48,106 nt of DNA, from the NCBI GenBank assembly GCA_037146715.1, contig JBAWWO010000009.1, forward strand, positions 1-48,106. Reading direction: 5' to 3'. Positions 1 through 9,630 of the stretch are shown here, in pieces (the first letter of the stretch is position 1; every line of letters begins with the position of its first letter). This stretch comes from Alphaproteobacteria bacterium (GTDB taxonomy: Bacteria; Pseudomonadota; Alphaproteobacteria; UBA7879; UBA5542). The position numbers and the translations under genes are program-made. Below the pieces are notes generated by a model. It did no database searches. It had not been told where the DNA came from and saw nothing but the letters and a program-made list of their open reading frames with translations.

Positions 1-57
1 AAATCCTGGTATAAATCATCTAAACATTAATCCTTAGCTACTTCAGCCCCTAAAAAA

Positions 58-2025
58 ATGAAAACCGCCAATCGGGCCAAGTTGATTCATCTGTTGGCCT
101 CTGCAGGTATGCGGGAGGCGCTTACTGCGACCCTTAAGATTCTTTTACAAGAAAAAGATCCTGAAAGCGTCGTGGCAGTTATTGCAGACTTGGAGGAAAT
201 TAAAAAGGAGTATCGGGTGGAAGTTCTTGGTGTTTTGAAAAAAATCGAGTCTTCTAACCAGCTTGCTGTCCTGAATAACTTAAAACGGGCTGTATCCTTT
301 TTGGAGGAGATACCTGCTAGAGCCTTATTGGGCCAAATTTCAAAGACTCCTTCAACAGCCCTTGCTGATATTGATGCAGCGATTAAGGCTAATAAGAGGC
401 TGTCTGGAGCTGAAATGAAAGAGTTATTTTCTAATCTTCTTAGATGGGATTGGGTTGGAAAAATCACTGATGCTGTTCACGAATTACCTAGCGTAATTAA
501 GCCTTTTTATGATGTTTATTGGACTCTTCCTGAGGATCAAAGAGATTCCTTTAGTATGAAAGATGTGCAGACCTTTTTGCAACAAGTTCTTCAAGATGCT
601 GGTTATAAACAAGCGGGTCTAGGGTTCTTTAAAATGGTTCGCGAATTTGCAGCTCTTCCTGAAGAAGAAAAAACCAGCTTTGTAAAGCTAGGCCTAGATT
701 TTATATCAGGTCTTGATCACAACCCCCGGGCAACAGCTGCTTTTGTGGCGTTCCTTGAACTTCCTATAGCAGAGAAAAGTCAAGCTCTAGAGTTAAGTGT
801 GCAACTTTCAAAGGGAATCCAAGAGGAAAATAAAAGGAATGGTGTAGATAGTGTATTCATCTTGAAGACTCTGTGTGATATTTCATCTTATGAGGATGGT
901 CAAGATTTTGAGGCTTTGGTTAAGGGTGAAGCTGGAGTTGAAACTGACCCGGAAAAACGTAGAGCCCTGTTCTTAAAAAGCGCTCTGGAGACGGCGGACA
1001 CACAAACTCGTTTGCTTAGTGCATTACCTTATATTCATCATAATCAAGACGATATGACTATTCTTATGCGCGGAATGAAAAAAAAGGATGCTCATAAAAT
1101 AATTGAAGCTTTCCGCTCAATTCAAGGAACTGAGCCCAAAGTCATTACAGACTTCCTTCGGTATATAAACCCTACAGATCGTCTGGAAACACTCCAAAGT
1201 TTAGGGAAGTTCTCTTCAGAAGAAAGAACACTTGTGATCGATCTTGCTAGCACGCGAGACCTCAGCAGACGAATTGGGTTTTCTGTTCTAGGGAGGCCTC
1301 TTCTTGCTCTTGAGAAATTTTTCCCAAAAAGAACACCTGCCGCGAAAGCTGAAATTGTTGCTGAGCTGGTTAAGATGATTCCTGTGGCCCCTCAGAAAAG
1401 AAAGGACTTTTTAGAAGCATTGAGGAATTGTTATCAAGACGACTGTAGTGGTAATTTTAAGCTTTTAATAAAATGGCTTAGTCCTGAGCATGAGGCGTTA
1501 GTGACTCCGGTTCTAAAGAGCGTGCATGGTCATGATTATAGCACGATTCTTCAGATGATCGATGTGTTGCCTGAGACAGAACAGAGGCAGTTATTAGAAA
1601 ACATCAACTATCTAAGAGACTCTATGTCAAACCCAAAAACTATATTGGCCGCTAACATGTTAGATTATTTGAGAAGATCAAGAATAGACGTTAACTTTTT
1701 TATGGAATTTTATAAGAGGATAACGGGGGAATTAGATACAGAATTTCATCCTCGAATTTGGGCTTTAGGAGACAGACTCGGGTTTCATCGGAAAAAAACA
1801 CAAAAGAAGATTTTGGATCTTTTGTCGGGTCAAAAACCTCTATTTATTATTGATATCCTGAATCTTTTGGGCGAAAATGTTTCAGATCAAGAAATCCGAG
1901 AGTTTTTGATCAAATTTTCTCCCCACTTAGAGAGGAATCTCGAGCGTGAGAATCAGGCTATACAATTGCTGAACCAACCTCACAAAGCTAGGGAGTTTCT
2001 GAAAGCGTTCGAGAAGGCTGTATAG
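58..2025 (+). CDS. Large helical-repeat protein of unknown function
   Basis: A 655-residue protein I do not recognise. It has no signal peptide or membrane segment and looks all-helical. A loose repeat recurs every 30-60 residues: two hydrophobic positions, then Leu/Ile-Pro, a charged pair and a hydrophobic helix, as in LPEDQRDSF, ALPEEEKTSF, ELPIAEKSQAL, MIPVAPQKRKDF and VLPETEQRQLL. The same pattern fills the secreted 885-residue protein at 5420-8077, so the two probably belong to one repeat family (inference). An alpha-solenoid scaffold is likely. An in-frame TAA at 28-30 bounds the start; the ATG at 58 lacks a clear Shine-Dalgarno sequence. The stop codon lies at the edge of an intergenic repeat that recurs near 20122, so the repeat may have set the present C-terminus. 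Function unknown. Confidence 0.75.
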   Translation: MKTANRAKLIHLLASAGMREALTATLKILLQEKDPESVVAVIADLEEIKKEYRVEVLGVLKKIESSNQLAVLNNLKRAVSFLEEIPARALLGQISKTPSTALADIDAAIKANKRLSGAEMKELFSNLLRWDWVGKITDAVHELPSVIKPFYDVYWTLPEDQRDSFSMKDVQTFLQQVLQDAGYKQAGLGFFKMVREFAALPEEEKTSFVKLGLDFISGLDHNPRATAAFVAFLELPIAEKSQALELSVQLSKGIQEENKRNGVDSVFILKTLCDISSYEDGQDFEALVKGEAGVETDPEKRRALFLKSALETADTQTRLLSALPYIHHNQDDMTILMRGMKKKDAHKIIEAFRSIQGTEPKVITDFLRYINPTDRLETLQSLGKFSSEERTLVIDLASTRDLSRRIGFSVLGRPLLALEKFFPKRTPAAKAEIVAELVKMIPVAPQKRKDFLEALRNCYQDDCSGNFKLLIKWLSPEHEALVTPVLKSVHGHDYSTILQMIDVLPETEQRQLLENINYLRDSMSNPKTILAANMLDYLRRSRIDVNFFMEFYKRITGELDTEFHPRIWALGDRLGFHRKKTQKKILDLLSGQKPLFIIDILNLLGENVSDQEIREFLIKFSPHLERNLERENQAIQLLNQPHKAREFLKAFEKAV

Positions 2026-2328
2026 CTAACTCGGATAAAATGAGTATACCTTCCAGTGATTTCCTCGGGCTTGGCGGGAGGGTCTAAATCCTATGTTTTT
2101 ATAGAAAAATGGATCCTCGGGTCAAGCCCGAGGAAAGAAATAGGGGGATCTTTTTACAGAAGTTTAACTATATTGACCAAAATTCAGCCATTGCTGCCCG
2201 GCATGACATTCGTACCATCCCATCCGTGTAATGATGTGATTTAATGGATCCGAGGGGCAAGCCCGTGGAAGACAGAGAGAGGGGAAGTTTTTTTACCCGA
2301 ACTTCCTTATGACGCAGTCACTATTGAG
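2021..2328. repeat. Intergenic repeat (copy 1) and Ser-free palindromic debris before secA
   Basis: The 300-base gap before secA holds no convincing gene. Its left end (about 2021-2075) matches 20122-20180 almost base for base: TATAGCTAACTCGG, then ATAAAATGAGTATA, CTTCCAGTGATT and CCTCGGGCTTGGC. A perfect hairpin follows at 2115-2133 (CCTCGGG, TCAAG, CCCGAGG), and a decayed relative (CCGAGGGGCAAGCCCG) lies near 2250. The second copy near 20122 runs straight from the unique part into a CTCGGGCTTGGCTCGAG hairpin, so this copy seems to carry about 40 extra bases in the middle. The gap reads as layered small non-coding repeats. Confidence 0.65.
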
Positions 2329-2357
2329 TTGATTGGGGCCTTGTTTGGCGCTAGTAT
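2329..2357 (+). promoter_or_regulatory. Candidate sigma-70 promoter for secA
   Basis: TTGATT at 2329-2334 and TAGTAT at 2352-2357 are separated by 17 bases, close to the housekeeping consensus. Transcription would begin near 2364, just at or inside the hairpin that overlaps the secA ribosome-binding site. Confidence 0.55.
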
Positions 2358-2360
2358 AGG

Positions 2361-2379
2361 CCTTATTTGAAAATAAGGA
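2361..2379 (+). promoter_or_regulatory. Hairpin masking the secA ribosome-binding site
   Basis: CCTTATT (2361-2367) and AATAAGG (2372-2378) are perfect complements around a four-base loop. The right arm contains the AAGG of the only Shine-Dalgarno sequence (AAGGA, 2375-2379), six bases before the secA ATG at 2386. Folding would hide the site. In E. coli secA translation is also controlled by a structure covering its ribosome-binding site, although there it is built by secM, which is not present here. Confidence 0.5.
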
Positions 2380-2385
2380 CTCAAC

Positions 2386-5079
2386 ATGTTAAAAGCGTTA
2401 ACTCGGAAATTTTTTGGATCGCCCAGTGAGAAGTTTTTAAAAGATTCTCAAGGGTTGGTAAGGCAGATTAATGCCCTGGAACTCAGATTTGAAGCTCTGT
2501 CAGATGATGAATTAAAATCTCAAACTCAACTTTTTAGAGACCGTCTAGCCCAAGGGGAGACCTTGGACGAACTGTTGCCAGAAGCCTTTGCTGTAGCCCG
2601 AGAGGCTTGTAAAAGAGCCTTAGGCATGCGCCCCTTTGATGTACAGTTGCTGGGGGGAATGGTTCTTCACAAGGGCAGGATCGTTGAAATGAAGACGGGA
2701 GAAGGAAAAACTCTTGTTGGCACCTTGCCCACTTATTTGAATGCTTTGACAGGTAAAGGCGTTCACGTGGTGACTGTGAATGACTACTTGGTGCAGCGTG
2801 ATGCCGATTGGATGGGGCAGGTTTATAAATTCTTGGGACTTACGGTCGGATGTATCGTGAGTAATATGGACGACCGGGATCGTCAAGCAGCTTATAATGC
2901 AGATATTACTTATGCAACCAACAATGAACTTGGGTTTGACTATCTGCGTGACAACATGAAATTCCGTCTGGACCAAATGGTTCAACGACCTTTTAACTAT
3001 GCAGTTGTTGATGAAATTGACAGTATTCTGATTGATGAGGCCCGCACGCCTTTGATTATTTCTGGGCCTGCGGAGGATTCTTCCTTCTTATATGTGGCTG
3101 TTAATGATGTGGTCAAAAAGCTGACTTCCGAGCATTATGAAAAAGATGAAAAGCAACATAATGCTTCCCTGACAGAACAAGGGGTTGAACAGGTTGAAGC
3201 TTGGATGAAGCAGGCCGACCTTTTGAAAAGTAACTCTCTTTATGACGCCCAGAATATTGCATTAGTTCACCATGTGAATCAGGCGTTGAAGGCCCACACC
3301 CTTTATCAACGGGAAAAGGATTACATCGTCAAGGATATGAAGGTTATTATCATTGACGAATTTACGGGTCGTATGATGGATGGTCGCCGCTATTCGGATG
3401 GGCTCCACCAGGCATTAGAAGCAAAAGAAGGGGTTCCAATTCAAATGGAAAACCAGACTTTGGCTTCAATTACTTTCCAGAACTATTTCCGCTTGTATCC
3501 CAAGTTGTCAGGAATGACAGGAACGTCTATGACGGAAGCTACAGAATTTGCGGAAACTTATAATTTAGAGATGGTGGAACTTCCCACAAACAAACCCTGT
3601 ATTCGTAAGGATTTGGATGATGAGGTTTACCGGACAGAACGGGAAAAATTCGCGGCCGTCATTTCTTTGATCAAAGAATGTTTGGAAAGAAAGCAACCCA
3701 TGTTGGTGGGAACGGCCAGCATCGAAAAATCTGAAAAATTATCAGAAGAACTCAAAAAACATAAGATTCCCCATAACGTTTTAAATGCCAGATATCATGA
3801 TAAAGAAGCAGGGATCATCGCGGAAGCAGGCCGCCCGGGGGCCATTACGATTGCCACAAACATGGCCGGTCGCGGAACAGATATTAAGCTGGGGGGTAAC
3901 TTAGAAGTTCGCCTTCATATGGAAGCGGGATATTTGCCTGAGGGCCCAGAACAGAACAAAATTATTGATAAAATCAGGGCAGAAATTGAACGAGACTCAG
4001 AAATCGTTTTGAAGGCTGGTGGTCTTTATGTGATTGGAACAGAACGGCACGAAAGCCGCCGTATTGATAATCAATTGCGGGGTCGTTCTGGTCGGCAGGG
4101 GGACCCAGGGGCATCCAAGTTTTTCCTGTCTTTGGAAGATGATTTGATGCGCATTTTTGGGTCAGAACGCCTGGATAATATGTTGCAAAAATTGGGTCTA
4201 AAGGAAGGGGAGGCGATCACCCATCCCTGGATTAATCGGGCCCTGGAAAAGGCTCAGGCCAAGGTTGAAGCCCGCAACTATGACATGCGGAAACATTTAT
4301 TAAAATATGACAACGTGATGAATGACCAACGAAAAGTTGTGTATGAATTGCGCCGTGATTTGATGAGCGGAGAAGACGTCACTGAGGTTATTCAGAACAT
4401 GAAACAAGATGTTCTGGAAAGCTTAGTTGCCCGCCATATTCCTGAAAAAGCCTACCCAACGGATTGGGATATTAAAGGACTTCATGAGGAAGGCCGTCGT
4501 GTGTTTGGTTTGGATTTGCCTCTGGAAGATTGGGCGAAAGAAGAAGGCATCGCGGATCAAGAGCTGAAGGCGCGTCTGGCAAAAGCCATTGAAGATCACT
4601 GGGCTGAAAAGTATACAAATGCAGACCCAGAAATGCTGAAACAGATTCAAAAAAATGTGCTTTTAAGGCTTTTGGACCAAAATTGGAAAGACCACCTTTT
4701 GTCTTTAGATCACTTACGTCAGGGTATTAACCTTAGGTCCTATGCTCAGCGGGATCCGTTAAACGAATATAAGCAAGAAGCTTTCCAACTGTTTCAATTC
4801 ATGTTAGATCGCCTGAAAGAAAGTGTGCTCTCTGTTCTGATGCAGTTTCACTTTGAACCAGAAGATTTAATGCAGTTGGAACCAACCCAACCCAGAATCA
4901 TGAAGGAAAGTCGGGAGGATCCCGCTCTAGAATCCGAACAGGTTTCTGTGATGCGATCACGCCAACCTGCAGAAGAAATTAATCCGGCGGATCCTTCAAC
5001 CTGGGGGCGTGTTTCTCGGAACGAGTCTTGCCCTTGTGGGTCGGGCAAGAAATTCAAGCAATGCCACGGCATGCTCTAA
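2386..5079 (+). CDS. secA: Preprotein translocase ATPase SecA
   Basis: SecA is the motor ATPase that pushes unfolded preproteins through the SecYEG channel. The 897 residues match the family's usual length. Visible parts include the N-terminal motor start, Walker A MKTGEGKT at 102-109, Walker B region [14 protein letters not shown], the preprotein cross-linking domain, the second motor lobe with [10 protein letters not shown] and GRSGRQGD, and the C-terminal SEC-C zinc finger ([17 protein letters not shown]) that contacts SecB and lipid. The start at 2386 has AAGGA six bases upstream. Its partners secD, secF and yajC lie at 34824-37661. The gene stands alone, with its own promoter and a hairpin over its ribosome-binding site. 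A palindromic element follows immediately. Confidence 0.98.
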   Translation: MLKALTRKFFGSPSEKFLKDSQGLVRQINALELRFEALSDDELKSQTQLFRDRLAQGETLDELLPEAFAVAREACKRALGMRPFDVQLLGGMVLHKGRIVEMKTGEGKTLVGTLPTYLNALTGKGVHVVTVNDYLVQRDADWMGQVYKFLGLTVGCIVSNMDDRDRQAAYNADITYATNNELGFDYLRDNMKFRLDQMVQRPFNYAVVDEIDSILIDEARTPLIISGPAEDSSFLYVAVNDVVKKLTSEHYEKDEKQHNASLTEQGVEQVEAWMKQADLLKSNSLYDAQNIALVHHVNQALKAHTLYQREKDYIVKDMKVIIIDEFTGRMMDGRRYSDGLHQALEAKEGVPIQMENQTLASITFQNYFRLYPKLSGMTGTSMTEATEFAETYNLEMVELPTNKPCIRKDLDDEVYRTEREKFAAVISLIKECLERKQPMLVGTASIEKSEKLSEELKKHKIPHNVLNARYHDKEAGIIAEAGRPGAITIATNMAGRGTDIKLGGNLEVRLHMEAGYLPEGPEQNKIIDKIRAEIERDSEIVLKAGGLYVIGTERHESRRIDNQLRGRSGRQGDPGASKFFLSLEDDLMRIFGSERLDNMLQKLGLKEGEAITHPWINRALEKAQAKVEARNYDMRKHLLKYDNVMNDQRKVVYELRRDLMSGEDVTEVIQNMKQDVLESLVARHIPEKAYPTDWDIKGLHEEGRRVFGLDLPLEDWAKEEGIADQELKARLAKAIEDHWAEKYTNADPEMLKQIQKNVLLRLLDQNWKDHLLSLDHLRQGINLRSYAQRDPLNEYKQEAFQLFQFMLDRLKESVLSVLMQFHFEPEDLMQLEPTQPRIMKESREDPALESEQVSVMRSRQPAEEINPADPSTWGRVSRNESCPCGSGKKFKQCHGML

Positions 5080-5201
5080 AAACCTAGATTTTTGGGCGCC
5101 TACTTCGTCAGCCATCGGACGAATAAATGCTCAAGTACGTTAGTACATTCCGCTTTATTCGCCTCGGCTTCCTCGTATTCATCCCAAAAATCTAGGTTTT
5201 T
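5078..5201. repeat. Nested palindromic element, copy A, doubling as secA terminator
   Basis: A perfect 19-base inverted repeat (arms 5078-5096 and 5183-5201, beginning AAAAACCTAGATTTTTGGG) begins at the secA stop codon and ends in a T run, as expected of an intrinsic terminator stem. Its 86-base interior is another hairpin: CGAATAAA pairs with TTTATTCG around the core AAGTACGTTAGTAC. The interior begins CCTACTTCGTCAGCCATCGG and ends CCTCGTAT, motifs shared with the element at 20021. The outer arms differ between copies while the internal ends and core recur. Confidence 0.75.
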
Positions 5202-5215
5202 TAAGGGGGCTTTTT

Positions 5216-5400
5216 GGCCGATTACTTTGCGAAATTGCAGGATCTCAGATTTCTAAGGTACCCAAATGTACCTGTCGAAATCCTCCCCACCTCAACTCTG
5301 GGGGTAATTTTGGTGTCAAAGCTAGTGTGCGATGCTTGCGTACGCAAAGTACGCGCCGCTTCTCGCCTGCGCTTTCCTAAAAATCCCCGCCCATATTTGG
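5216..5400. repeat. Decayed palindromic element, copy E
   Basis: The stretch starting GATTACTTTGCGAAATTGC, followed by GGATCTCAG, matches the start of the copy in the cobalamin riboswitch (GATTACTTCGCAAAACTGC, then AGATCTCAG). The rest has diverged: a GGTAC...GTACC pair remains near 5257-5276, and a TTGCGTACGCAA palindrome lies near 5336. The 69-codon frame across it has no gene-like features. No other content was seen in the gap 5202-5419. Confidence 0.5.
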
Positions 5401-5419
5401 GTTATGCAATAGGTCTAAT

Positions 5420-8077
5420 TTAATCCGCAGATGCAGCGCCGGGGTGCTCTTGTTGCTGTCTTCTTGCAGCAGCAGCGGCCAATCTCGCGGCCCGTTGCTC
5501 ACGGGTTTCAGCTGCACGGGCTGCTAGATGGGCGGCTTCTTCGGCTTCTTGCTGTAAACGTAAGGTTTCTTCACGTTCTTGGGCTTCTTGCTGTAAACGT
5601 AAGGCCTCTGCATGAGCCTGATCTGCTGCTAGCGAAGCAAAATAGGCAGCATCCTGCTCGGCTATAAGACTTCTGTCGGAGTCACGAATAAGTTCAAGAA
5701 ACTCTTTGGCATACTCTTGGAACCAGGCGGCCTGTACAGGATCATTCCCATAAACACGTGCAGCTGTTTCAGCAATCAACGCTTGGGCTTCACTTACAGT
5801 TACTTTCGGAACACCCTCATTAAATAAGCTAGAGGTTAATTCTACCAAGACTTTTTCAACGGTAGGAATTTCTTCTACCTCATCAATCCGAATACCGTCA
5901 ACATACCCCTGCAACACAGAAAGAAGACGTTGGACTTTACCAACGTTGCAGATTCTGTGGGGTCCTCGGTAGCCTTCTTCATCGAAACATTGGGTTAAGG
6001 CCGTCACAAAACTGTGAAGCAATTTGTCTTTATGCGCAGCCATTTCAGGCGAGTGAATGATGTGCCAGACGCGACCCAAAATACCCAACATTCTAAAATA
6101 TGTAGAAGTACCGCTGGTATAAATTTCATTATCAGCAAGACTGTCCGAGTCTCCTCTGGCCTCATTTTTGTGGCCACTCAGAACAAACAAAGCATGGTTG
6201 AGTTCTGTATCTCCAGCACGAATTTTTTGGAAAATGGGATCTGTAATGCTGGCAATATAATCGCCCACAATCGTCACGATTTCTGGATCCAGCTGAAATC
6301 CAGGTGTTATGTCCCACAAACATTTCAACGCTACGGCAGATGCAGCAATGCGCCGAGCGTTCATAACGTTTTCAAGGTCAACTTGTTGGCGGGGTTGAGC
6401 TTGTGGGGCTCTAGTCCTTATTTCTGCTTGTCTTCTCTCTAGAGCTGCCTGTTCTCTAACTCTCTCTCTCTCTCTCTCTGCCTCTGCTTCCCTTATTTCT
6501 GCTTGTCTTCTCTCTAGAGCTGCCTGGGTTCTAGCCTGTCGTGTCGCAGATGAAAGCACTCTTAAAGCTTCTGAATTCCAAGGAAATTCCAGATTTTCAA
6601 GGATCTCTCTATCCAAAAGAACAGCAACTTGCCCTACAATCGGTCCTCTTTCTTCCATAGAAATTGAGGCGACGGTGCGAATGACTTCTAAACCTAAAGG
6701 TGGTCTGTGGAGTCTTCTAAGGCAAGAGGTAATACTTTGCCGTTCTTCTGGGGAGACAGCTAATGCATTAACAATATGTGAGAAATAAATGCTATAAGTA
6801 GGACTTGGGGCAAAAAGTTCAACCATTTCCCGAGACAGGTTAAGCAATTCTCTTCTATGTTCATGGTTAGTTTCGTTTAAAATTTTAATAATATTTGCGG
6901 GGCACCACGCTTCTAATCTGTTAAAAGGGAGAAGTTCTACGAACAGACTAACAAGGTCTTGTCTTTCCACGGGATCAACTTGTGCTAACCGATCAATAAG
7001 GGCTGCAACGCAACCTCCAAAAGAATTCATTATAGGTATGCGTGAAGTGAAAGATTGTACAAGGGGTAATAGAGACAGTCTTTGCTCAAGAGGTATAGTT
7101 TTTAAAGAGTTGATAATACATATTCGATCTTCAAGACTCTGATGTCCAGATGAAATCCTTTGGAGTGGTGCTAATTGGGCAGCGATCGGTGCGATGCTGT
7201 CTCTTTCTGCCATAGGGATTTCCCATAGGAACGTAACAAGTTTCCTACGAATATAGCCATCCATAGATTTTTCATCACAATAGCCATCAGTGGCAGTGGG
7301 AAACAGAATTAGACTCATGGCAGCTGTATAAACGCTCTTTATTTCAGCAAACAGCTGCTCCGGTGATGCATCGTGATGAAGATCACGTGTATTAGGGATG
7401 CACAATGTCATCGCCATTCGAACACGATACTGATCAAGCATATTGGAGTGAGTAAATACTGTTGGTTGGGGATTTTTGTTTAGGTTTTGAATGTAAGTGG
7501 CAACTGTTGAGCGGTGCGCTGCTGGGATTCTGATTAAGATTTCCATGTATTGTCGACCCATTCTAGTTTCTGGGTCAGGCCTAGAAAAGAAATAATCTGG
7601 GGCCATTAAAATTGAAAGGGCTTGAAAGAAAGGTTGAATGTCCTGTTGAGGTATCTCCAGTCTGAATGGTAAAAAGGCCTCTCGAATACTATCTTGGTAT
7701 TGTGTAAGAGTTTGGTTATAGAGGGTAAAACCTTCAGGGGCTTGTGTAAAGGGCTCTACAAAAAGAACGAGTGCATCGTGATGGTAATGCCCCCTATAGG
7801 GACCATTGGGTGCCCGGAGTCGTTCTTCTTCTGCTGTTACTCTATTAGTACGAAAGTAATAATCGATATATTGAGGATTCCTGAGGAAATCTTCTCTCGT
7901 CCAAGTTGAAAAATCAGGTGAGTTGGCGCGAGAAGCTCGGTTGCGGGCGACAATCTCTCGAAGAGACAGTGCTTGCTGAGGTGCTTGCTGAGCCGCTTCC
8001 TCTGCGCTTTGACCTGCTGAGTGGGCAATTTGAAATAGAAAAGGGGTAAAAAGGGCTAACTTAATAAAAATCTTCAT
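5420..8077 (-). CDS. Secreted helical-repeat protein with coiled-coil segments
   Basis: An 885-residue protein I do not recognise. It opens with a Sec signal peptide (MKIFIKLALFTPFLFQIAHS, cleavage likely after HSA), so it enters the periplasm or is exported. From about residue 190 to 520 a repeat recurs with the pattern hydrophobic-x-x-hydrophobic-Pro-x-x-Glu-Arg, for example EIPMAERDSI, TIPLEQRLSLL, QVDPVERQDLV, AVSPEERQSI and SISMEERGPIV. It resembles the repeats of the protein at 58-2025. Around residues 525-575 is a charged coiled coil containing two copies of ALERRQAEIR, and the C-terminus is a second Ala/Glu/Arg/Gln-rich coiled coil with repeated LRLQQEA. Start supported by AGGAG eight bases upstream. 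A dinucleotide tract lies inside the gene. A host-interaction role is only an inference. Confidence 0.75.
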   Translation of the reverse strand: MKIFIKLALFTPFLFQIAHSAGQSAEEAAQQAPQQALSLREIVARNRASRANSPDFSTWTREDFLRNPQYIDYYFRTNRVTAEEERLRAPNGPYRGHYHHDALVLFVEPFTQAPEGFTLYNQTLTQYQDSIREAFLPFRLEIPQQDIQPFFQALSILMAPDYFFSRPDPETRMGRQYMEILIRIPAAHRSTVATYIQNLNKNPQPTVFTHSNMLDQYRVRMAMTLCIPNTRDLHHDASPEQLFAEIKSVYTAAMSLILFPTATDGYCDEKSMDGYIRRKLVTFLWEIPMAERDSIAPIAAQLAPLQRISSGHQSLEDRICIINSLKTIPLEQRLSLLPLVQSFTSRIPIMNSFGGCVAALIDRLAQVDPVERQDLVSLFVELLPFNRLEAWCPANIIKILNETNHEHRRELLNLSREMVELFAPSPTYSIYFSHIVNALAVSPEERQSITSCLRRLHRPPLGLEVIRTVASISMEERGPIVGQVAVLLDREILENLEFPWNSEALRVLSSATRQARTQAALERRQAEIREAEAERERERVREQAALERRQAEIRTRAPQAQPRQQVDLENVMNARRIAASAVALKCLWDITPGFQLDPEIVTIVGDYIASITDPIFQKIRAGDTELNHALFVLSGHKNEARGDSDSLADNEIYTSGTSTYFRMLGILGRVWHIIHSPEMAAHKDKLLHSFVTALTQCFDEEGYRGPHRICNVGKVQRLLSVLQGYVDGIRIDEVEEIPTVEKVLVELTSSLFNEGVPKVTVSEAQALIAETAARVYGNDPVQAAWFQEYAKEFLELIRDSDRSLIAEQDAAYFASLAADQAHAEALRLQQEAQEREETLRLQQEAEEAAHLAARAAETREQRAARLAAAAARRQQQEHPGAASAD
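6416..6526. repeat. 36-bp direct repeats flanking a (CT)10 tract
   Basis: Two identical 36-base copies lie at 6416-6451 and 6491-6526 with a 75-base period, so the duplication keeps the reading frame (25 codons). Between them, 6460-6479 is a perfect (CT)10 run, (AG)10 on the coding strand, encoding alternating Arg and Glu. Slippage by one unit would shift the frame of the secreted protein at about two-thirds of its length. Confidence 0.85.
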
Positions 8078-8113
8078 TTAGAATTCTCCTAATAACTACT
8101 AAAACCATCTTCT

Positions 8114-8142
8114 CTTTTAGAAACTTTTTATGGAGGAGTCAA
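8114..8142 (-). promoter_or_regulatory. Candidate promoter for the secreted repeat protein
   Basis: On the reverse strand TTGACT (8137-8142) and TAAAAG (8114-8119) are 17 bases apart, about 40 bases before the ATG at 8077. The -35 box is near consensus and the -10 box is weaker. Confidence 0.4.
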
Positions 8143-8161
8143 TATAAAACATCAATTAGAG

Positions 8162-8167
8162 TATAAT
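8162..8167 (+). promoter_or_regulatory. Candidate -10 box for the miaB operon
   Basis: A perfect TATAAT at 8162-8167 lies 110 bases before the miaB ATG. No good -35 box is visible at 16-18 bases, so this rests on the -10 alone. Confidence 0.3.
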
Positions 8168-8277
8168 CGTCCTGTTCTTTTTGATAGGACCTGTATCTTT
8201 CAGAAGCATGGGGCTTACAACCACCAAAAAAATTTAAAGTTGCCGCCATAAGAGACCCATGGTAGAACGGAGTGAAA

Positions 8278-9624
8278 ATGAAGAAATTGTACATAAAAAC
8301 CTATGGGTGTCAGATGAACACCTATGATTCAAGCAGGATCTCTGATCTGCTTGCGATGCATGGCTATAGCTTAAGTGACAAAGTGGAAGAGGCTAATATC
8401 GCCGTGCTCAACACATGCCACATTCGGGAAAAAGCAACAGAAAAGGTGTTTTCAGAGTTGGGTCGCCTAAATCCCCTGAAGCAAAAAAAACTAAAGGCGG
8501 GGGAAGAAGGGCTGTTGGTTGTGGCTGGGTGCGTGGCCCAGGCAGAGGGGCCAGAAATTATGCGTCGCGCGCCCTATGTAGATGTGGTGGTGGGGCCCCA
8601 GTCTTACCATCAATTGCCGGAATTGATTGAACGAGCCAAAAGAAGGCAACGCCAAACTTCCTCTGAGCCGGTAGTTATTCAAACGGATTTTCCCGTAGAG
8701 TCTAAATTTGATACCTTGCCCTTGCCAGAAGGAAATGGGAAGTATGCGGCACTTCTTTCTATTCAAGAAGGGTGCGATAAATTCTGTACGTTTTGTGTGG
8801 TTCCCTATACCCGCGGGGCCGAATATTCCAGACCTGTGGCCGATATTTTGAAGGAAGCCAAGCATTTGGTGAGTCAGGGGGTTCAGGAAATTACCTTGTT
8901 AGGGCAAAATGTGAATGCTTATCACGGGATTAGCGCTTTGGGGTCAGAAATGGGGCTGGGGGCTCTTTGTTTGGAATTGGCTGAGATCGATGGTCTGGAG
9001 CGTATTCGCTATACCACGTCTCACCCTCTGGATATGGACCAGGTTTTGATTAAAGCCCATGCATCTTGCGGTAAGCTTATGCCTTTTATCCATTTGCCTG
9101 TGCAGTCAGGGTCTAATCGGGTGCTGAAAGATATGAACCGTAAACATACGGTTGAAAAATATCGGGAGATTATTGCAGCTTTCCGCGCCGAAAGGCCCGA
9201 AATTGCTTTTTCGTCAGATTTTATTGTGGGCTTCCCGGGTGAATCTGATAAAGATTTTGAAGATACGATGAAGCTAGTCGAGGATATAAAATATTCTCAA
9301 GCCTTTAGTTTTAAGTATAGTCCACGTCCTGGAACGCCTGCCTCTGTTCTGGATATGCAGGTGCCTGAAGAGGTAAAAGATGCACGACTTTTAAGGTTGC
9401 AAAAGCTTCTTTACGACCAGCAAAAAACTTTTAATGAGTCTTTTATTAATAAATCCTTGGAGGTTCTTATTGAGAAAAAAGGGGATGTTTCAGGCCATTA
9501 CCTTGGGAAAAGCCCTTTTATGCAATCGGTTGTATTGGAATCAAAATCTGATATACTGGGAAAGACGGTCCAAGTTCAGATCATAAAGGCCGGATACAAA
9601 ATGTTAGAAGGAAAACTTCTTTAA
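8278..9624 (+). CDS. miaB: tRNA-2-methylthio-N6-dimethylallyladenosine synthase MiaB
   Basis: MiaB is a radical-SAM methylthiotransferase that adds a methylthio group to isopentenyladenosine-37 of tRNAs reading U-starting codons. The N-terminal UPF0004 domain begins IKTYGCQMN, with its cluster cysteines in YGCQMN, LNTCHIREKA and VAGCVAQ. The radical-SAM triplet is in GCDKFCTFC near residue 155, and a C-terminal TRAM-like domain follows. A GTG at 8272 is in frame, but GGAG at 8269-8272 fits the ATG at 8278 with five bases of spacing, so I chose the later start (448 residues). It heads a forward operon with phoH, ybeY, corC, rsfS and rlmH; the miaB-phoH-ybeY-corC order is classic for alphaproteobacteria. 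Confidence 0.97.
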   Translation: MKKLYIKTYGCQMNTYDSSRISDLLAMHGYSLSDKVEEANIAVLNTCHIREKATEKVFSELGRLNPLKQKKLKAGEEGLLVVAGCVAQAEGPEIMRRAPYVDVVVGPQSYHQLPELIERAKRRQRQTSSEPVVIQTDFPVESKFDTLPLPEGNGKYAALLSIQEGCDKFCTFCVVPYTRGAEYSRPVADILKEAKHLVSQGVQEITLLGQNVNAYHGISALGSEMGLGALCLELAEIDGLERIRYTTSHPLDMDQVLIKAHASCGKLMPFIHLPVQSGSNRVLKDMNRKHTVEKYREIIAAFRAERPEIAFSSDFIVGFPGESDKDFEDTMKLVEDIKYSQAFSFKYSPRPGTPASVLDMQVPEEVKDARLLRLQKLLYDQQKTFNESFINKSLEVLIEKKGDVSGHYLGKSPFMQSVVLESKSDILGKTVQVQIIKAGYKMLEGKLL

Positions 9625-9630
9625 GGTGTA

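Noticed and set aside
2056..2244. 62-codon forward frame before secA
   Set aside because: It runs through intergenic repeats and hairpins with no protein-like composition or ribosome-binding site.
5214..5423. 69-codon forward frame after secA
   Set aside because: It covers decayed palindromic repeat E and has no conserved features.
6014..6442. 142-codon forward frame inside the secreted repeat protein
   Set aside because: Opposite-strand shadow; the reverse frame has a signal peptide, ribosome-binding site and repeats.
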